The notes under the pieces: generated by a model
What the model was told of the DNA's origin: nothing
What the model saw: the letters and a program-made list of their open reading frames with translations, nothing else
The model's database searches: none
Source: CAVPGH01 sp046726955
Lineage (GTDB): Bacteria > Acidobacteriota > Vicinamibacteria > Fen-336
DNA: 20,908 nt
Direction: 5' to 3'
NCBI GenBank assembly: GCA_046726955.1
Contig: JBKPBQ010000561.1
Location: 1 to 20,908, forward strand
Made by a program: the position numbers and the translations under genes
Shown: positions 13,968 to 20,908 of the stretch, piece by piece
Numbering within the stretch: the stretch's first letter is position 1
Layout: each line of letters opens with the position of its first letter

Positions 13968-15383
13968 ATGGCCGAGGGGGAGAAGAGCCGGCGAGAGTTC
14001 CTGAGGGTGGTGGGCGGCGCGGCCGCCGCGACCGGAGCCGCCCGCCGGATCGAGGCGCAGGAGAAGCCGTCCGAGGGGTGCGGCGGCGCTTCGGGCGAGA
14101 AGCGCGTCGGGATCGCGACCATCGGCCTGGGCGGGCAGGGCACGTCGGACACGAAGGCCGTCTTGAAGGCCCCGGGCGTCGAGCTCGTCGCCGTGGCCGA
14201 CCTCTACGACGGCCGTCTGGCCCGGGCGCGCGAGACCTTCTGTCCTGGAGTGGCCACCACGCGGGACTACAAGGAAGTGCTCGCTCGATCCGACGTGGAC
14301 GCGGTGATCATTGCGACCCCCGACCACTGGCACGCGCCGATCGCGATCGAGGCGCTCCTGGCCGGCAAGGACGTCTACGTCGAGAAGCCGATGGTGCACT
14401 CCGTGGACGAGGGGCTGCGCCTCGTCGAAGCGGAGAAGAAGTCCGGGCGGTTCCTGCAGGTGGGCAGCCAGCGCGTCAGCTCGCTCGTCTACCTGAAGGC
14501 GAAGGAGCTGCTCGGCGGCGGTGCCATCGGCGAGCTGAACCTCGTGGAGGCGTGGTGGAACCGCAACTCGTCGATCGGGGCCTGGCAGTACACCATTCCT
14601 CCGGACGCGTCTCCGCAGACCCTGGACTGGGAGCGTTTCCTCGGCCCGGCGCCGAAGCGCCCCTTCGACGCGGTCCGGTTCTTCCGCTGGCGCAACTACG
14701 ACGACTACGGAACGGGTGTCGCGGGCGACCTGTTCGTCCATTTGTTCTCCGGCCTGCACCTGGTGACGGGAGCGCTCGGGCCCACACGTATCCTCGCCAC
14801 GGGCGGCCTCCGCTACTGGAAGGACGGGCGCGACGCCGCGGATGTGCTGCTCGGCCTCTTCGACTACCCGCGTACGGCTCAGCATCCGGAGTTCACGCTC
14901 CTGCTCAAGGTGAACTTCGCGGACGGCGGGGGCGACAACTCCGGCTTCCGTTTCGTGGGACCGAAGGGCGTCCTGAGCATCGGCTCGGACGGCGTCACGC
15001 TGACGCGCGGGACGCTGGAGCGCGAGCCCGGCTACACGATCGACACCTTCCCCAAGGGCACGCAGGACGCGTTCCTGAAGGAGTACCGCGCGAAATACCC
15101 GGAGGTCGGCCGCGAGCTGCGCCCCGTCTCGGAGGAGAAGTGGAGGCCGCCCGTCGGCTACAGCGACCTCGAGCACCACTTCGCGAACTTCGTCGAGAGC
15201 GTCAGGGCGCGAAAGGCGCCGGTCGAGGACGCGTCCTTCGGCCTGCGCGCCGCCGGTCCCGCCCTCCTCTGCAACGTGAGCCAGAGGGAGGGCCGGCCGT
15301 TGCGATGGGACGCCCAGGCGATGCGGGTCGTGGACGAGCGCGCCGCACCGGAGAAGAAGGCCGCGCCGGTGCGGAAGGGGTAA
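13968..15383 (+). CDS. Tat-exported Gfo/Idh/MocA family oxidoreductase
   Basis: The 471-residue protein begins with a twin-arginine signal: SRREFL at 7-12, then an Ala/Gly-rich segment to about residue 30. A Rossmann fold follows with GLGGQG (53-58), VAVADLYDGRLARA, and EKP (139-141), the conserved lysine-proline of the family; later blocks include VGSQRVSS and NRNSSIGAWQYTIPPDASP. The C-terminal half has the usual beta-sheet domain (NYDDYGTGVAGDLFVHLFSG). Such enzymes use tightly bound NAD(P) on sugar or cyclitol-like substrates, and folding with cofactor before export explains Tat use. The substrate is unknown. A strong GGAGGAGG precedes the ATG. It lies 11 bp before the M55 peptidase gene and is probably co-transcribed. 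Confidence 0.92.
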   Translation: MAEGEKSRREFLRVVGGAAAATGAARRIEAQEKPSEGCGGASGEKRVGIATIGLGGQGTSDTKAVLKAPGVELVAVADLYDGRLARARETFCPGVATTRDYKEVLARSDVDAVIIATPDHWHAPIAIEALLAGKDVYVEKPMVHSVDEGLRLVEAEKKSGRFLQVGSQRVSSLVYLKAKELLGGGAIGELNLVEAWWNRNSSIGAWQYTIPPDASPQTLDWERFLGPAPKRPFDAVRFFRWRNYDDYGTGVAGDLFVHLFSGLHLVTGALGPTRILATGGLRYWKDGRDAADVLLGLFDYPRTAQHPEFTLLLKVNFADGGGDNSGFRFVGPKGVLSIGSDGVTLTRGTLEREPGYTIDTFPKGTQDAFLKEYRAKYPEVGRELRPVSEEKWRPPVGYSDLEHHFANFVESVRARKAPVEDASFGLRAAGPALLCNVSQREGRPLRWDAQAMRVVDERAAPEKKAAPVRKG

Positions 15384-15394
15384 GTTCCCGGCCC

Positions 15395-16399
15395 ATGCAC
15401 CTCAACAAAGGCACTCTCGCGCTCGCCCCCGCGCTAGTCCTCGCACTAGTCCTCCTCCTTGCGGCTGCCGCCGTCCACGCCCAACAGCCGCTCCCCGGCG
15501 CGGAGAAGGCCATCCCGTCCCAGCCCGGATACCGCGTCTACGTGCTCGTGGACATGGAAGGCATGGGCACTGCGGTCAAGAGCCAGGAGGTCATCGCCGG
15601 GAACGAAGGCCCGACGTATGCCGACCGCACGGGACCGGACTACTGGGGCCACTACCGCGAGATGCTCACCGAGGAGGTGAACGCGGCGATCAAGGGGGCG
15701 CGCCTTTCGGGAGCGCAGTCGTTTGTGGTGAACGAAGGCCACGGCGGCAATCGCTTCGCAAATCTCCTCCCGTGGTCGCTCGACCAGGAGGCGATCCTGA
15801 TTCGCGGCTACCCGCGGCCGATGGTCATGAGCACGGGCATCGACTCGACGTTCGCCACGATGATGATGCTCGGCATGCACGCGTCCTGGGGAAAGCCGGG
15901 GGTCATGGCGCACTGCTACGCGTTCGCGGACTTCCGCGTGAACGGCAAGGCCCTGAACGAGGTCGGGATCAACGCGCTCGTGGCCGGGGAGCAGGGTGTC
16001 GCCGTCTCGATGGTGAGCGGCGACGACGAGCTCGCGAAGGAGGTCCGCGAAATCCTCGGAGACAAGGTGGTCACGGTCACGGTCAAGACCGCGCTCGGCA
16101 GCGCCGCCGCCATCACGTGGAGCCCGACCGTGGTGCGGAAGATGCTCGGCGAGGGGGCCCGCGACGCGGTGCGGCGCGCGAAGGCGGGCGAGTTCGCTCC
16201 CTTCAAGCTCGAGAAGCCCTACCACGTCGAGTTCTCGCTGCGGCCCACGTACCCCGAGAACATGGTCACCGGCGTCGACGGTCTGGCCCTCGACTGGAAG
16301 CTCGAGAAGACCGGGCCGCGGACCTATCGCTGGACGACGCCCGACGCCAAGCAGATCGCGTACCTGCTCGACGCGATCGAGCATGTCGTCCTGCCCTGA
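15395..16399 (+). CDS. Exported M55 family (DppA-like) D-aminopeptidase
   Basis: The 334-residue protein has a signal peptide (MHLNKGTLALAPALVLALVL, then an Ala-rich end, cleavage near VHA at residue 29), followed by a DppA fold. The expected zinc ligands are all visible by pattern: Asp53 and Glu55 in VDMEGMG, His116 in NEGHGG, His162 in GMHASWG and Glu189 in LNEVGINAL; His173 in VMAHCY matches the proposed catalytic His. VSMVSGDDEL (204-213) is a further family block. Bacillus DppA cleaves D-Ala-D-Ala-type peptides, so a peptidoglycan-peptide scavenging role outside the cytoplasm is plausible. Bacillus DppA has no export signal, so the one here is notable. The gene follows the oxidoreductase by 11 bp; a GGGG near that gene's end may serve as a weak ribosome binding site. 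Confidence 0.92.
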   Translation: MHLNKGTLALAPALVLALVLLLAAAAVHAQQPLPGAEKAIPSQPGYRVYVLVDMEGMGTAVKSQEVIAGNEGPTYADRTGPDYWGHYREMLTEEVNAAIKGARLSGAQSFVVNEGHGGNRFANLLPWSLDQEAILIRGYPRPMVMSTGIDSTFATMMMLGMHASWGKPGVMAHCYAFADFRVNGKALNEVGINALVAGEQGVAVSMVSGDDELAKEVREILGDKVVTVTVKTALGSAAAITWSPTVVRKMLGEGARDAVRRAKAGEFAPFKLEKPYHVEFSLRPTYPENMVTGVDGLALDWKLEKTGPRTYRWTTPDAKQIAYLLDAIEHVVLP

Positions 16400-16616
16400 C
16401 TGCTGCTAGCGCCGCTGGCTCAGAACGAAGCTCGTGAAGGCGGCCATGCCGCTGACGGGATGGATCAATCGATTCATTCCGAACGCATCGTTCGTTCTCG
16501 TCGCATTGACGAACGCGAAGGCTTTTCCGGCACCGCGCCACGCCCCCGCCGCGAATTGCCGGAATTCCGCGGCAAAGGCACTGATCTGAGCTCGCCAGGC
16601 TTGGCTCGGGTCGTGC
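16400..16616. promoter_or_regulatory. 217-bp leader upstream of the transketolase-like gene with competing hairpins
   Basis: The stretch is less GC-rich than its surroundings. CGAACG (16480-16485) can pair with CGTTCG (16489-16494), or CGTTCGT (16489-16495) can pair with ACGAACG (16509-16515); the two are mutually exclusive. A further hairpin, with a 10-bp stem and one bulged C, spans 16548-16573 (GCCGCGAATT against AATTCCGCGGC). No recognised riboswitch fold or U-tract is seen. A 70-codon minus-strand frame (16406-16618) also fits here but has no ribosome binding site. Confidence 0.4.
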
Positions 16617-19031
16617 ATGGGCAGGCTCGAAAGGGAGCCTGTCTTGGCCTTCTCATGGGGAGCGCGGCGCGGAGCCTACGCCGAGATCGGCGCCTCGGCT
16701 TCCCCGAGCCCCGGCCTCTCCCGGGAGGACCACGAGGCCTTCACGTTCCTCGACTCGCTGTACCGGTCGCTCTGCGCCATCCTCTATAACTACGTTCCGA
16801 CCTCCGGCCACCCCGGCGGGTCCATCTCCTCCGGACGCATCGTCGCGAGCCTCCTCTTCGACGCCCTCGACTACGATTTCGCGCGCCCCGAGCGCGAGGA
16901 CGCCGACCTCGTCTGCTACGCGGCCGGCCACAAGGCGATGGGCCTGTACTCGATGTGGGCGCTGCGCGACGAGATCGCACGCCTCGCGGCTCCGGAGATC
17001 CTGCCGGACGACCGTCGGCGACTCCGGCTCGAGGACCTGCTCGGCTTTCGCCGCAATCCCGTCACGCACACCCCGCTCTTCCGCGAGACGCGCGCAAAGG
17101 CGCTCGACGGCCACCCCACGCCGGCGACACCTTTCGTGGCGATGGCGACCGGGGCTTCGGGCGTCGGCGTCGCGAGCGCGATCGGCTACGCGCTGGCCGC
17201 GCGCGACTACTACGGCGAGGACGCGCCGCGCGTCCACGTGCTGGAGGGCGAGGGAGGGCTGACTCCGGGCCGCGTGTCCGAGGCGCTCGCCGCCGCCGGC
17301 ACGGCCTCGCTCGACAACGTCTTGGTCCACGTCGACTGGAACCAGGCCTCGATCGACAGCGACCGCGTCTGCCGCGACGGAGACCGCCCGGGCGACTACG
17401 TGCAGTGGACGCCGGCCGAGCTCTTCCACCTGCACGACTGGAACGTGGTGGTCGTGGCGGACGGGATGGACTTCGACCAGGTGATCGCGGCCCAGCGCGC
17501 GGCCGCGGCCTTCCGAACCGGGCAGCCGACAGCGATCGTCTACCGCACGGTCAAGGGCTGGCGCTACGGCGTCCAGGGGCGCGCGTCCCACGGCGCGGGC
17601 CACAAGCTCTGCTCCGCGGGATTCTACGAGGCGCTCGGTGGAGACAGCCGGACGGCATCCGCGCTGCCGCGGTGCGAAGAAGGACGCCGGCGCTGCGATA
17701 GTCCTGCGGACGGACGCACCGTCATGGAGCAGTGCTTCTGGGAAGCTCTGTCGCTCGTCCGGGACGGGCTGGAGGAGGGGCGCGCAGAGGTCGAGATCCT
17801 CGCGAAGCGACTCGTCGCGGCCCGCGAGCGCCTCGACGGCCGCCACCGCGCTCCCACGCCGCGGGCGCCGAGAGTGGAGGTGATCTACGAGCTCTCCGCC
17901 GGCGCGGCGATACCGGACCAGCTCCGCCTCACCCCGGGCACGGTCACGACGCTTCGCCAGGAGCTGGGCCGTGCGCTCGGCCACCTGAACCGGGCGTCCG
18001 GAGGGGCGATGCTGTTGGCCGCGGCCGACCTCCTCGGATCGACGAGCCTCGTGGCCGCAGCCGCGGGCTTTCCTGACGGCTACTGGAACGCCGCGTCGGC
18101 CCCGGCATCCCGGATCCTCTCCGTCGGAGGGATCTGCGAGGACGCGATCGCGGGTGTCCTTTCCGGCGTGTCGAGCTTCGGCCGCCACATCGGCGTCGGA
18201 TCGTCGTACGGCGCCTTCATCGTCCCGCTCGGCCACGTGGCGGCGCGCTTGCACGGCATTGGAGCACAGGCGCGAGCGAGCGTCTCGGGCGATCTCTATC
18301 GGACGATGATCCTGGTCGCGGCCCACGCCGGGCTGAAGACAGGCGAAGACGGCCCCACCCACGCCGACCCCCAGGCGCTGCAGCTCCTCCAGGGGAACTT
18401 CCCCCCGGCGGTGGCGATCACGCTCACACCCTGGGACCCCCAGGAGGTCTGGCCGCTCCTGGCCTCGGCCCTATCCGGCCATCCCGCGGTCCTCGTGCCT
18501 TTCGTCACGCGGCCGAGCGAGCGCGTCCTCGACCGGGCGTCGCGCGGCCTCGCGCCACCAGAGGCGGCGGCGACCGGCCTCTACCTCCTGCGCCGGCCCC
18601 ACGGTCACGTCGACGGCACGGTGGTCCTGCAGGAGAGTGCCGTGACCTACACGTTCGTGGAGGAGGTGCTGCCGCGGCTCGAGCGCGAAGGCATCGGCCT
18701 CTGGGTCTACTACGTCGCGAGCGCGGAGCTCTTCGACCTGCTTCCCGAGGAGCGGCGGCAGCGGATCTATCCCGAGGAGCGCGCACGCGAGGCGATGGGG
18801 ATCACGGGCTTCACGCTGCCCACCATGGAGCGCTGGATCTGCTCGACGTTCGGGCGGGACCAGACGCTCCACCCCTACCGGGGCGGCCACTACCTCGGCA
18901 GCGGCGAAGGGGCGGCCGTGCTCGCCGAGGCCGGACTCGACGCGGACGGACAGTACCGCGCGATCCGCCGGTACGTGGAAGCCCGCCGCTCGGCGCTCGG
19001 ACCCTCGGCCGAGAGCTCGCTCGCGGGCTGA
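16617..19031 (+). CDS. Divergent transketolase-like thiamine-diphosphate enzyme
   Basis: The 804-residue product has the full transketolase layout, longer than the usual 660-680. The ThDP/Mg domain shows SGHPGGS (63-69), GHKA (104-107), TGASGVGVA (178-186) and HVLEGEGGLTPGRVSEAL (207-224) with HVDWNQASID (238-247). The family's GDG is GEG here (Glu212), while the downstream Asn242 is kept. The pyrimidine domain has TLRQELGRALG, carrying the likely catalytic Glu, and TGEDGPTH (575-582). A C-terminal regulatory domain ends the protein. It should transfer two-carbon units or oxidise a 2-keto acid; the substrate is unclear. The ATG at 16617 lacks a ribosome binding site, whereas an in-frame TTG at 16644 has AAGGGAG upstream and may be the true start. 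Confidence 0.85.
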   Translation: MGRLEREPVLAFSWGARRGAYAEIGASASPSPGLSREDHEAFTFLDSLYRSLCAILYNYVPTSGHPGGSISSGRIVASLLFDALDYDFARPEREDADLVCYAAGHKAMGLYSMWALRDEIARLAAPEILPDDRRRLRLEDLLGFRRNPVTHTPLFRETRAKALDGHPTPATPFVAMATGASGVGVASAIGYALAARDYYGEDAPRVHVLEGEGGLTPGRVSEALAAAGTASLDNVLVHVDWNQASIDSDRVCRDGDRPGDYVQWTPAELFHLHDWNVVVVADGMDFDQVIAAQRAAAAFRTGQPTAIVYRTVKGWRYGVQGRASHGAGHKLCSAGFYEALGGDSRTASALPRCEEGRRRCDSPADGRTVMEQCFWEALSLVRDGLEEGRAEVEILAKRLVAARERLDGRHRAPTPRAPRVEVIYELSAGAAIPDQLRLTPGTVTTLRQELGRALGHLNRASGGAMLLAAADLLGSTSLVAAAAGFPDGYWNAASAPASRILSVGGICEDAIAGVLSGVSSFGRHIGVGSSYGAFIVPLGHVAARLHGIGAQARASVSGDLYRTMILVAAHAGLKTGEDGPTHADPQALQLLQGNFPPAVAITLTPWDPQEVWPLLASALSGHPAVLVPFVTRPSERVLDRASRGLAPPEAAATGLYLLRRPHGHVDGTVVLQESAVTYTFVEEVLPRLEREGIGLWVYYVASAELFDLLPEERRQRIYPEERAREAMGITGFTLPTMERWICSTFGRDQTLHPYRGGHYLGSGEGAAVLAEAGLDADGQYRAIRRYVEARRSALGPSAESSLAG

Positions 19032-19071
19032 ATCGCGACTCCCGAGACGAGCGAAGAGCCCGCGACCTCGC

Positions 19072-19560
19072 CTAGTGCGCGGCGGCTGCGTGATGCGGAC
19101 GTCCTCCGCCCGTCAGCCGTCTCAGGAACCCGTGCGCGCGGTGGACGAATCCGCAGCCCGGAAGGAACATGAAGGGGCACTCGCCTTCCACCACGGAGAT
19201 GCCTTTCTCACGGCAGAAGGCGACGGCGGCTTCGCTCACCGCGCCGGGGCCCACCCCGCGGTGGAGCCATACCCTCCCGACGCCTGCCGCCGCGCAGTCG
19301 CGCACGACGTCCTCGGTCTGCGCGGGGCGGGTCATGACGAGCGCACCGTCCACGGGCGGCGCGATGTCCTGGACACGGCGGGCGCAGGTCAGTCCCTCGA
19401 TCGTGCCCCCGGCGGGGTTCACGGGAACGAGGTCGTAGCCGCGCCGGAGCATCTCGCGGAAGAGGCCGCGGCTGAAGTCGCGCGGATCGCGCGAGACGCC
19501 TACGACCGCGAGGCGCTTGCGGGCGAGGAAGTCGTTGGCCAGGGTCGCTCGTGTGCTCAT
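19072..19560 (-). CDS. CoA-binding (YccU-like) domain protein
   Basis: The 162-residue protein is a single Rossmann-type CoA_binding_2 domain: LAVVGVSRDPRDFSRGLF (17-34), YDLVPVNPAGGTIEGL (42-57), VDGALVMTRPA, and VGRVWLHRGVGPGAVSEAA (94-112). The end is unusual, with ECPFMFLPGCGFVHRAHG (127-144) and a His-rich tail. Members bind CoA or a nucleotide; no reaction is established for the stand-alone form. AAGGAGA lies 7 nt before the ATG at 19560. It is 13 nt downstream of the deleted aminotransferase gene on the same strand, so the two are probably one transcript. It converges on the transketolase-like gene with 40 bp between the stop codons and no obvious terminator. Confidence 0.87.
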   Translation of the reverse strand: MSTRATLANDFLARKRLAVVGVSRDPRDFSRGLFREMLRRGYDLVPVNPAGGTIEGLTCARRVQDIAPPVDGALVMTRPAQTEDVVRDCAAAGVGRVWLHRGVGPGAVSEAAVAFCREKGISVVEGECPFMFLPGCGFVHRAHGFLRRLTGGGRPHHAAAAH

Positions 19561-19573
19561 CGTCGTCTCCTTG

Positions 19574-20125
19574 TCAGCCGAGGCGGGCTGTCTCCTCGGC
19601 GAACGCGCGGAAGCCCTCCCGGTCGGTGGCTGCCGCTTCGATTCGGGTGAGCGCTTCCCGCAGGTCGGAAAGCGCCGTTGCGAACGAGATGCGGAGGTAA
19701 TGGCGCCCCTCGGCCCCGATCGAGCCGAAGGAGCGTCGGTCGGGGTCGATCGCGAGCCCGCGCCGCGCCCCCACGTCGGCGGCGATCGCCGCGCGCAGCG
19801 AGCGCAGCCCCTGGGGGTCGCAGTAGTGCGTGAGATCGTTGTCGAGCTGCCACTTCACCTCGTCGCGGATGTGGGCGGGCAGCGGGAAGTCCGGCTCTCC
19901 GAGGTTGCAGCGGATGACGCGCGTCCCCTGCTCCTCCACGGCCCTGATCAGGGGACCGATCTTGAAGGCACTCTCCGTCCCCAGCAGGAGGGCGCGGTCC
20001 GAGAAGAGACCGGGCTCTCGAGGACCGGCCGCGGCCGTCCGGAGGGCGGGGCGGGCCGCGCGGCGGGAGCGTGTCCGCAGGGCCCGCGGGCGCGGCCCAG
20101 GGGACGCCGGCGATTTCTCGGGCAT
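19574..20125 (-). pseudogene. Class I aminotransferase with its central catalytic region deleted
   Basis: The open frame of 183 codons joins an aminotransferase N-terminus directly to its C-terminus. Residues 40-129 read as the start of a class I/II enzyme (LFSDRALLLGTESAFKIGPL, CNLGEPDFPLP, THYCDPQGLRSLR), and residues 130-163 as the end (RRSFGSIGAEGRHYLRISFAT). The roughly 230-280 residues expected between them are missing, including the PLP-binding Asp/Tyr region and the catalytic lysine. The junction is at 19733-19741, inside a DRR peptide. The frame is intact and GGAGGAG lies 4 nt before the ATG at 20125, so a short protein may still be made, but aminotransferase activity is not possible. 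A basic 39-residue N-terminal extension is odd as well. Assembly or clone error is an alternative. Confidence 0.8.
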
Positions 20126-20357
20126 GGTGCTCCTCCGCGTCGCGATCTGCCCTCCCGGGGACACACGTTCCGTGCCAAACGACCCGGCACGAATCACGCG
20201 GGCAGACGCGGGTCTCGCGCGGCCGCCCCGGAAGTTCCTTCGCGTCCGCCGACAGCGCGCGCGTTGGTTGCGCGATCGGGGGTGGAGAGGGCCGCGCAGA
20301 AGGGCCGACAACGCAGGCACTGGCGTTGCACGTTCCTCCGCGGTCGGGGAGGAGTCC
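20126..20357. promoter_or_regulatory. 232-bp divergent intergenic region before ornithine aminotransferase
   Basis: The gap must carry promoters in both directions. CGTGCC (20171-20176) and GGCACG (20186-20191) form a 6-bp inverted repeat around 9 nt, a possible operator. Near the plus gene, TTCCTCC (20333-20339) can pair with GGAGGAG (20348-20354) over an 8-nt loop, hiding the Shine-Dalgarno sequence of the ornithine aminotransferase gene. I find no clear -35/-10 pair, and no gene. Confidence 0.45.
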
Positions 20358-20908
20358 ATGACCACCCTGCGCGTACGCACCGACCGCCCGGCGAGCGCCA
20401 GCGAGCTGATGGAGCTGGAAGACCGCCACGGCGCCCACAACTACCGGCCCCTTCCCGTCGTGCTGTCGCGCGGCGCGGGCGTCTTCGTGTGGGACGTCGA
20501 GGGCCGGCGCTACTTCGACTTCCTCTCGGCCTACTCGGCCGTGAACCAGGGCCACTGCCACCCGCGTCTCGTGGCCGCGATGCAGGACCAGGCGGCACGG
20601 CTCACCCTCACGAGCCGCGCCTTCTACAACGACCGCCTCGGTCCCTTCGAGGAGTACGCGACGCGCCTCTTCGGCTACGACAAGGTCCTGCCCATGAACT
20701 CGGGCGCCGAGGCGGTGGAGACCGCGCTCAAGCTGTCGCGGCGCTGGGGCTACGACAAGAAGGCGATCCCGCCGAACGAGGCCAAGGTCGTCGTCTGCGA
20801 GGGAAACTTCCACGGCCGGACGATCGCGATCGTCTCCGCGAGCACCGACCCCGAGAGCTACTCCCGCTTCGGGCCGTTCACGCCGGGCTTCGTGAAGGTC
20901 CCCTACGA
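20358..20908 (+). CDS. rocD: Ornithine aminotransferase (class III PLP enzyme), partial
   Basis: The N-terminal 183 residues are visible and the frame is open to the right edge. The sequence is typical of ornithine-oxo-acid transaminase: HGAHNYRPLPVVLSRGAGVF (24-43), VWDVEGRRYFDFLSAYSAVN (44-63), GHCHPRL (65-71), TLTSRAFYND (83-92), MNSGAEAVETALKLSRRW (113-130) and NFHGRT (150-155). The enzyme turns ornithine and 2-oxoglutarate into glutamate semialdehyde and glutamate, linking arginine breakdown to proline or glutamate. GGGAGGAG lies about 4 nt before the ATG. The PLP lysine is outside the window. It is divergent from the deleted aminotransferase gene. Confidence 0.93.
   Translation, partial: MTTLRVRTDRPASASELMELEDRHGAHNYRPLPVVLSRGAGVFVWDVEGRRYFDFLSAYSAVNQGHCHPRLVAAMQDQAARLTLTSRAFYNDRLGPFEEYATRLFGYDKVLPMNSGAEAVETALKLSRRWGYDKKAIPPNEAKVVVCEGNFHGRTIAIVSASTDPESYSRFGPFTPGFVKVPY

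Noticed and set aside
13881..15179. Minus-strand frame of 432 codons over the oxidoreductase gene
   Set aside because: Antisense shadow; the plus frame has Tat and Rossmann motifs.
16489..16500. Second copy of the TCGTTCGTTC motif also found at 499-508, as a shared regulator site
   Set aside because: A 10-nt low-complexity match in two unrelated leaders is weak evidence, and context differs.
16406..16618. 70-codon minus-strand small gene in the transketolase leader
   Set aside because: Codon use is acceptable, but there is no ribosome binding site, it overlaps the opposite start codon and nothing in the peptide is recognisable; kept only as a note in the leader entry.
16653..18362. Long minus-strand open frame (569 codons) opposite the transketolase-like gene
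   Set aside because: Shadow of a gene with complete ThDP motifs; low-complexity Arg/Val/Asp composition.
20161..20195. Sigma-54 promoter (TGGCACG on the minus strand) before the deleted aminotransferase
   Set aside because: The -24 element matches but the -12 region lacks the needed GC dinucleotide; the inverted repeat explains the match.

Overview
This is a very GC-rich (roughly 70%), gene-dense bacterial chromosome segment with short or overlapping gene junctions, frequent GTG starts, and no tRNA, rRNA, CRISPR array, transposase or phage gene that I could find. The gene content fits an environmental Acidobacteriota-like or deltaproteobacterial-like organism: a Tat-exported Gfo/Idh/MocA oxidoreductase, a matrixin-type lipoprotein, a DUF1684 protein, an LTA4H-type M1 peptidase and a ParA next to a roadblock protein. 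No taxonomic marker gene is present, so this is an inference.

Layout. 1-1201: a MocR-type regulator (minus, cut by the left edge) is divergent from a pyridoxamine-phosphate-oxidase-like flavoprotein, with a good sigma-70-type promoter in the 42 bp between them. 1233-2144: exported DUF1684 protein. 2158-4094 (minus): a lysoplasmalogenase-type membrane protein overlaps a cysteine-desulfurase-like PLP enzyme by 4 nt. 4109-6415 (plus): helicase HrpB. 6437-7971 (minus): PilZ protein and a zinc-metalloprotease lipoprotein. 8183-13864 (minus): a compact run of five genes: MFS transporter, PlsC acyltransferase, ParA ATPase, proline-rich roadblock protein and M1 aminopeptidase. 13968-16399 (plus): Tat-exported oxidoreductase followed by an exported M55 D-aminopeptidase. 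16617-19031 (plus): a large, divergent transketolase-like enzyme behind a 217-bp leader with competing hairpins. 19072-20125 (minus): a CoA-binding protein downstream of an aminotransferase that has lost its whole catalytic centre by an apparently clean in-frame deletion. 20358-end (plus): ornithine aminotransferase, cut by the right edge.

How the genes work together. Vitamin B6 chemistry recurs: a MocR regulator, a PNPOx-like flavoprotein, a class V PLP enzyme, a deleted class I aminotransferase and ornithine aminotransferase. This may be coincidence. The most system-like unit is the overlapping ParA plus Arg-rich/Pro-rich/roadblock pair, which has the layout of an intracellular positioning ATPase with a dedicated disordered adaptor. 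The clearest anomaly is the centre-deleted aminotransferase, which still has an excellent ribosome binding site and an open frame.
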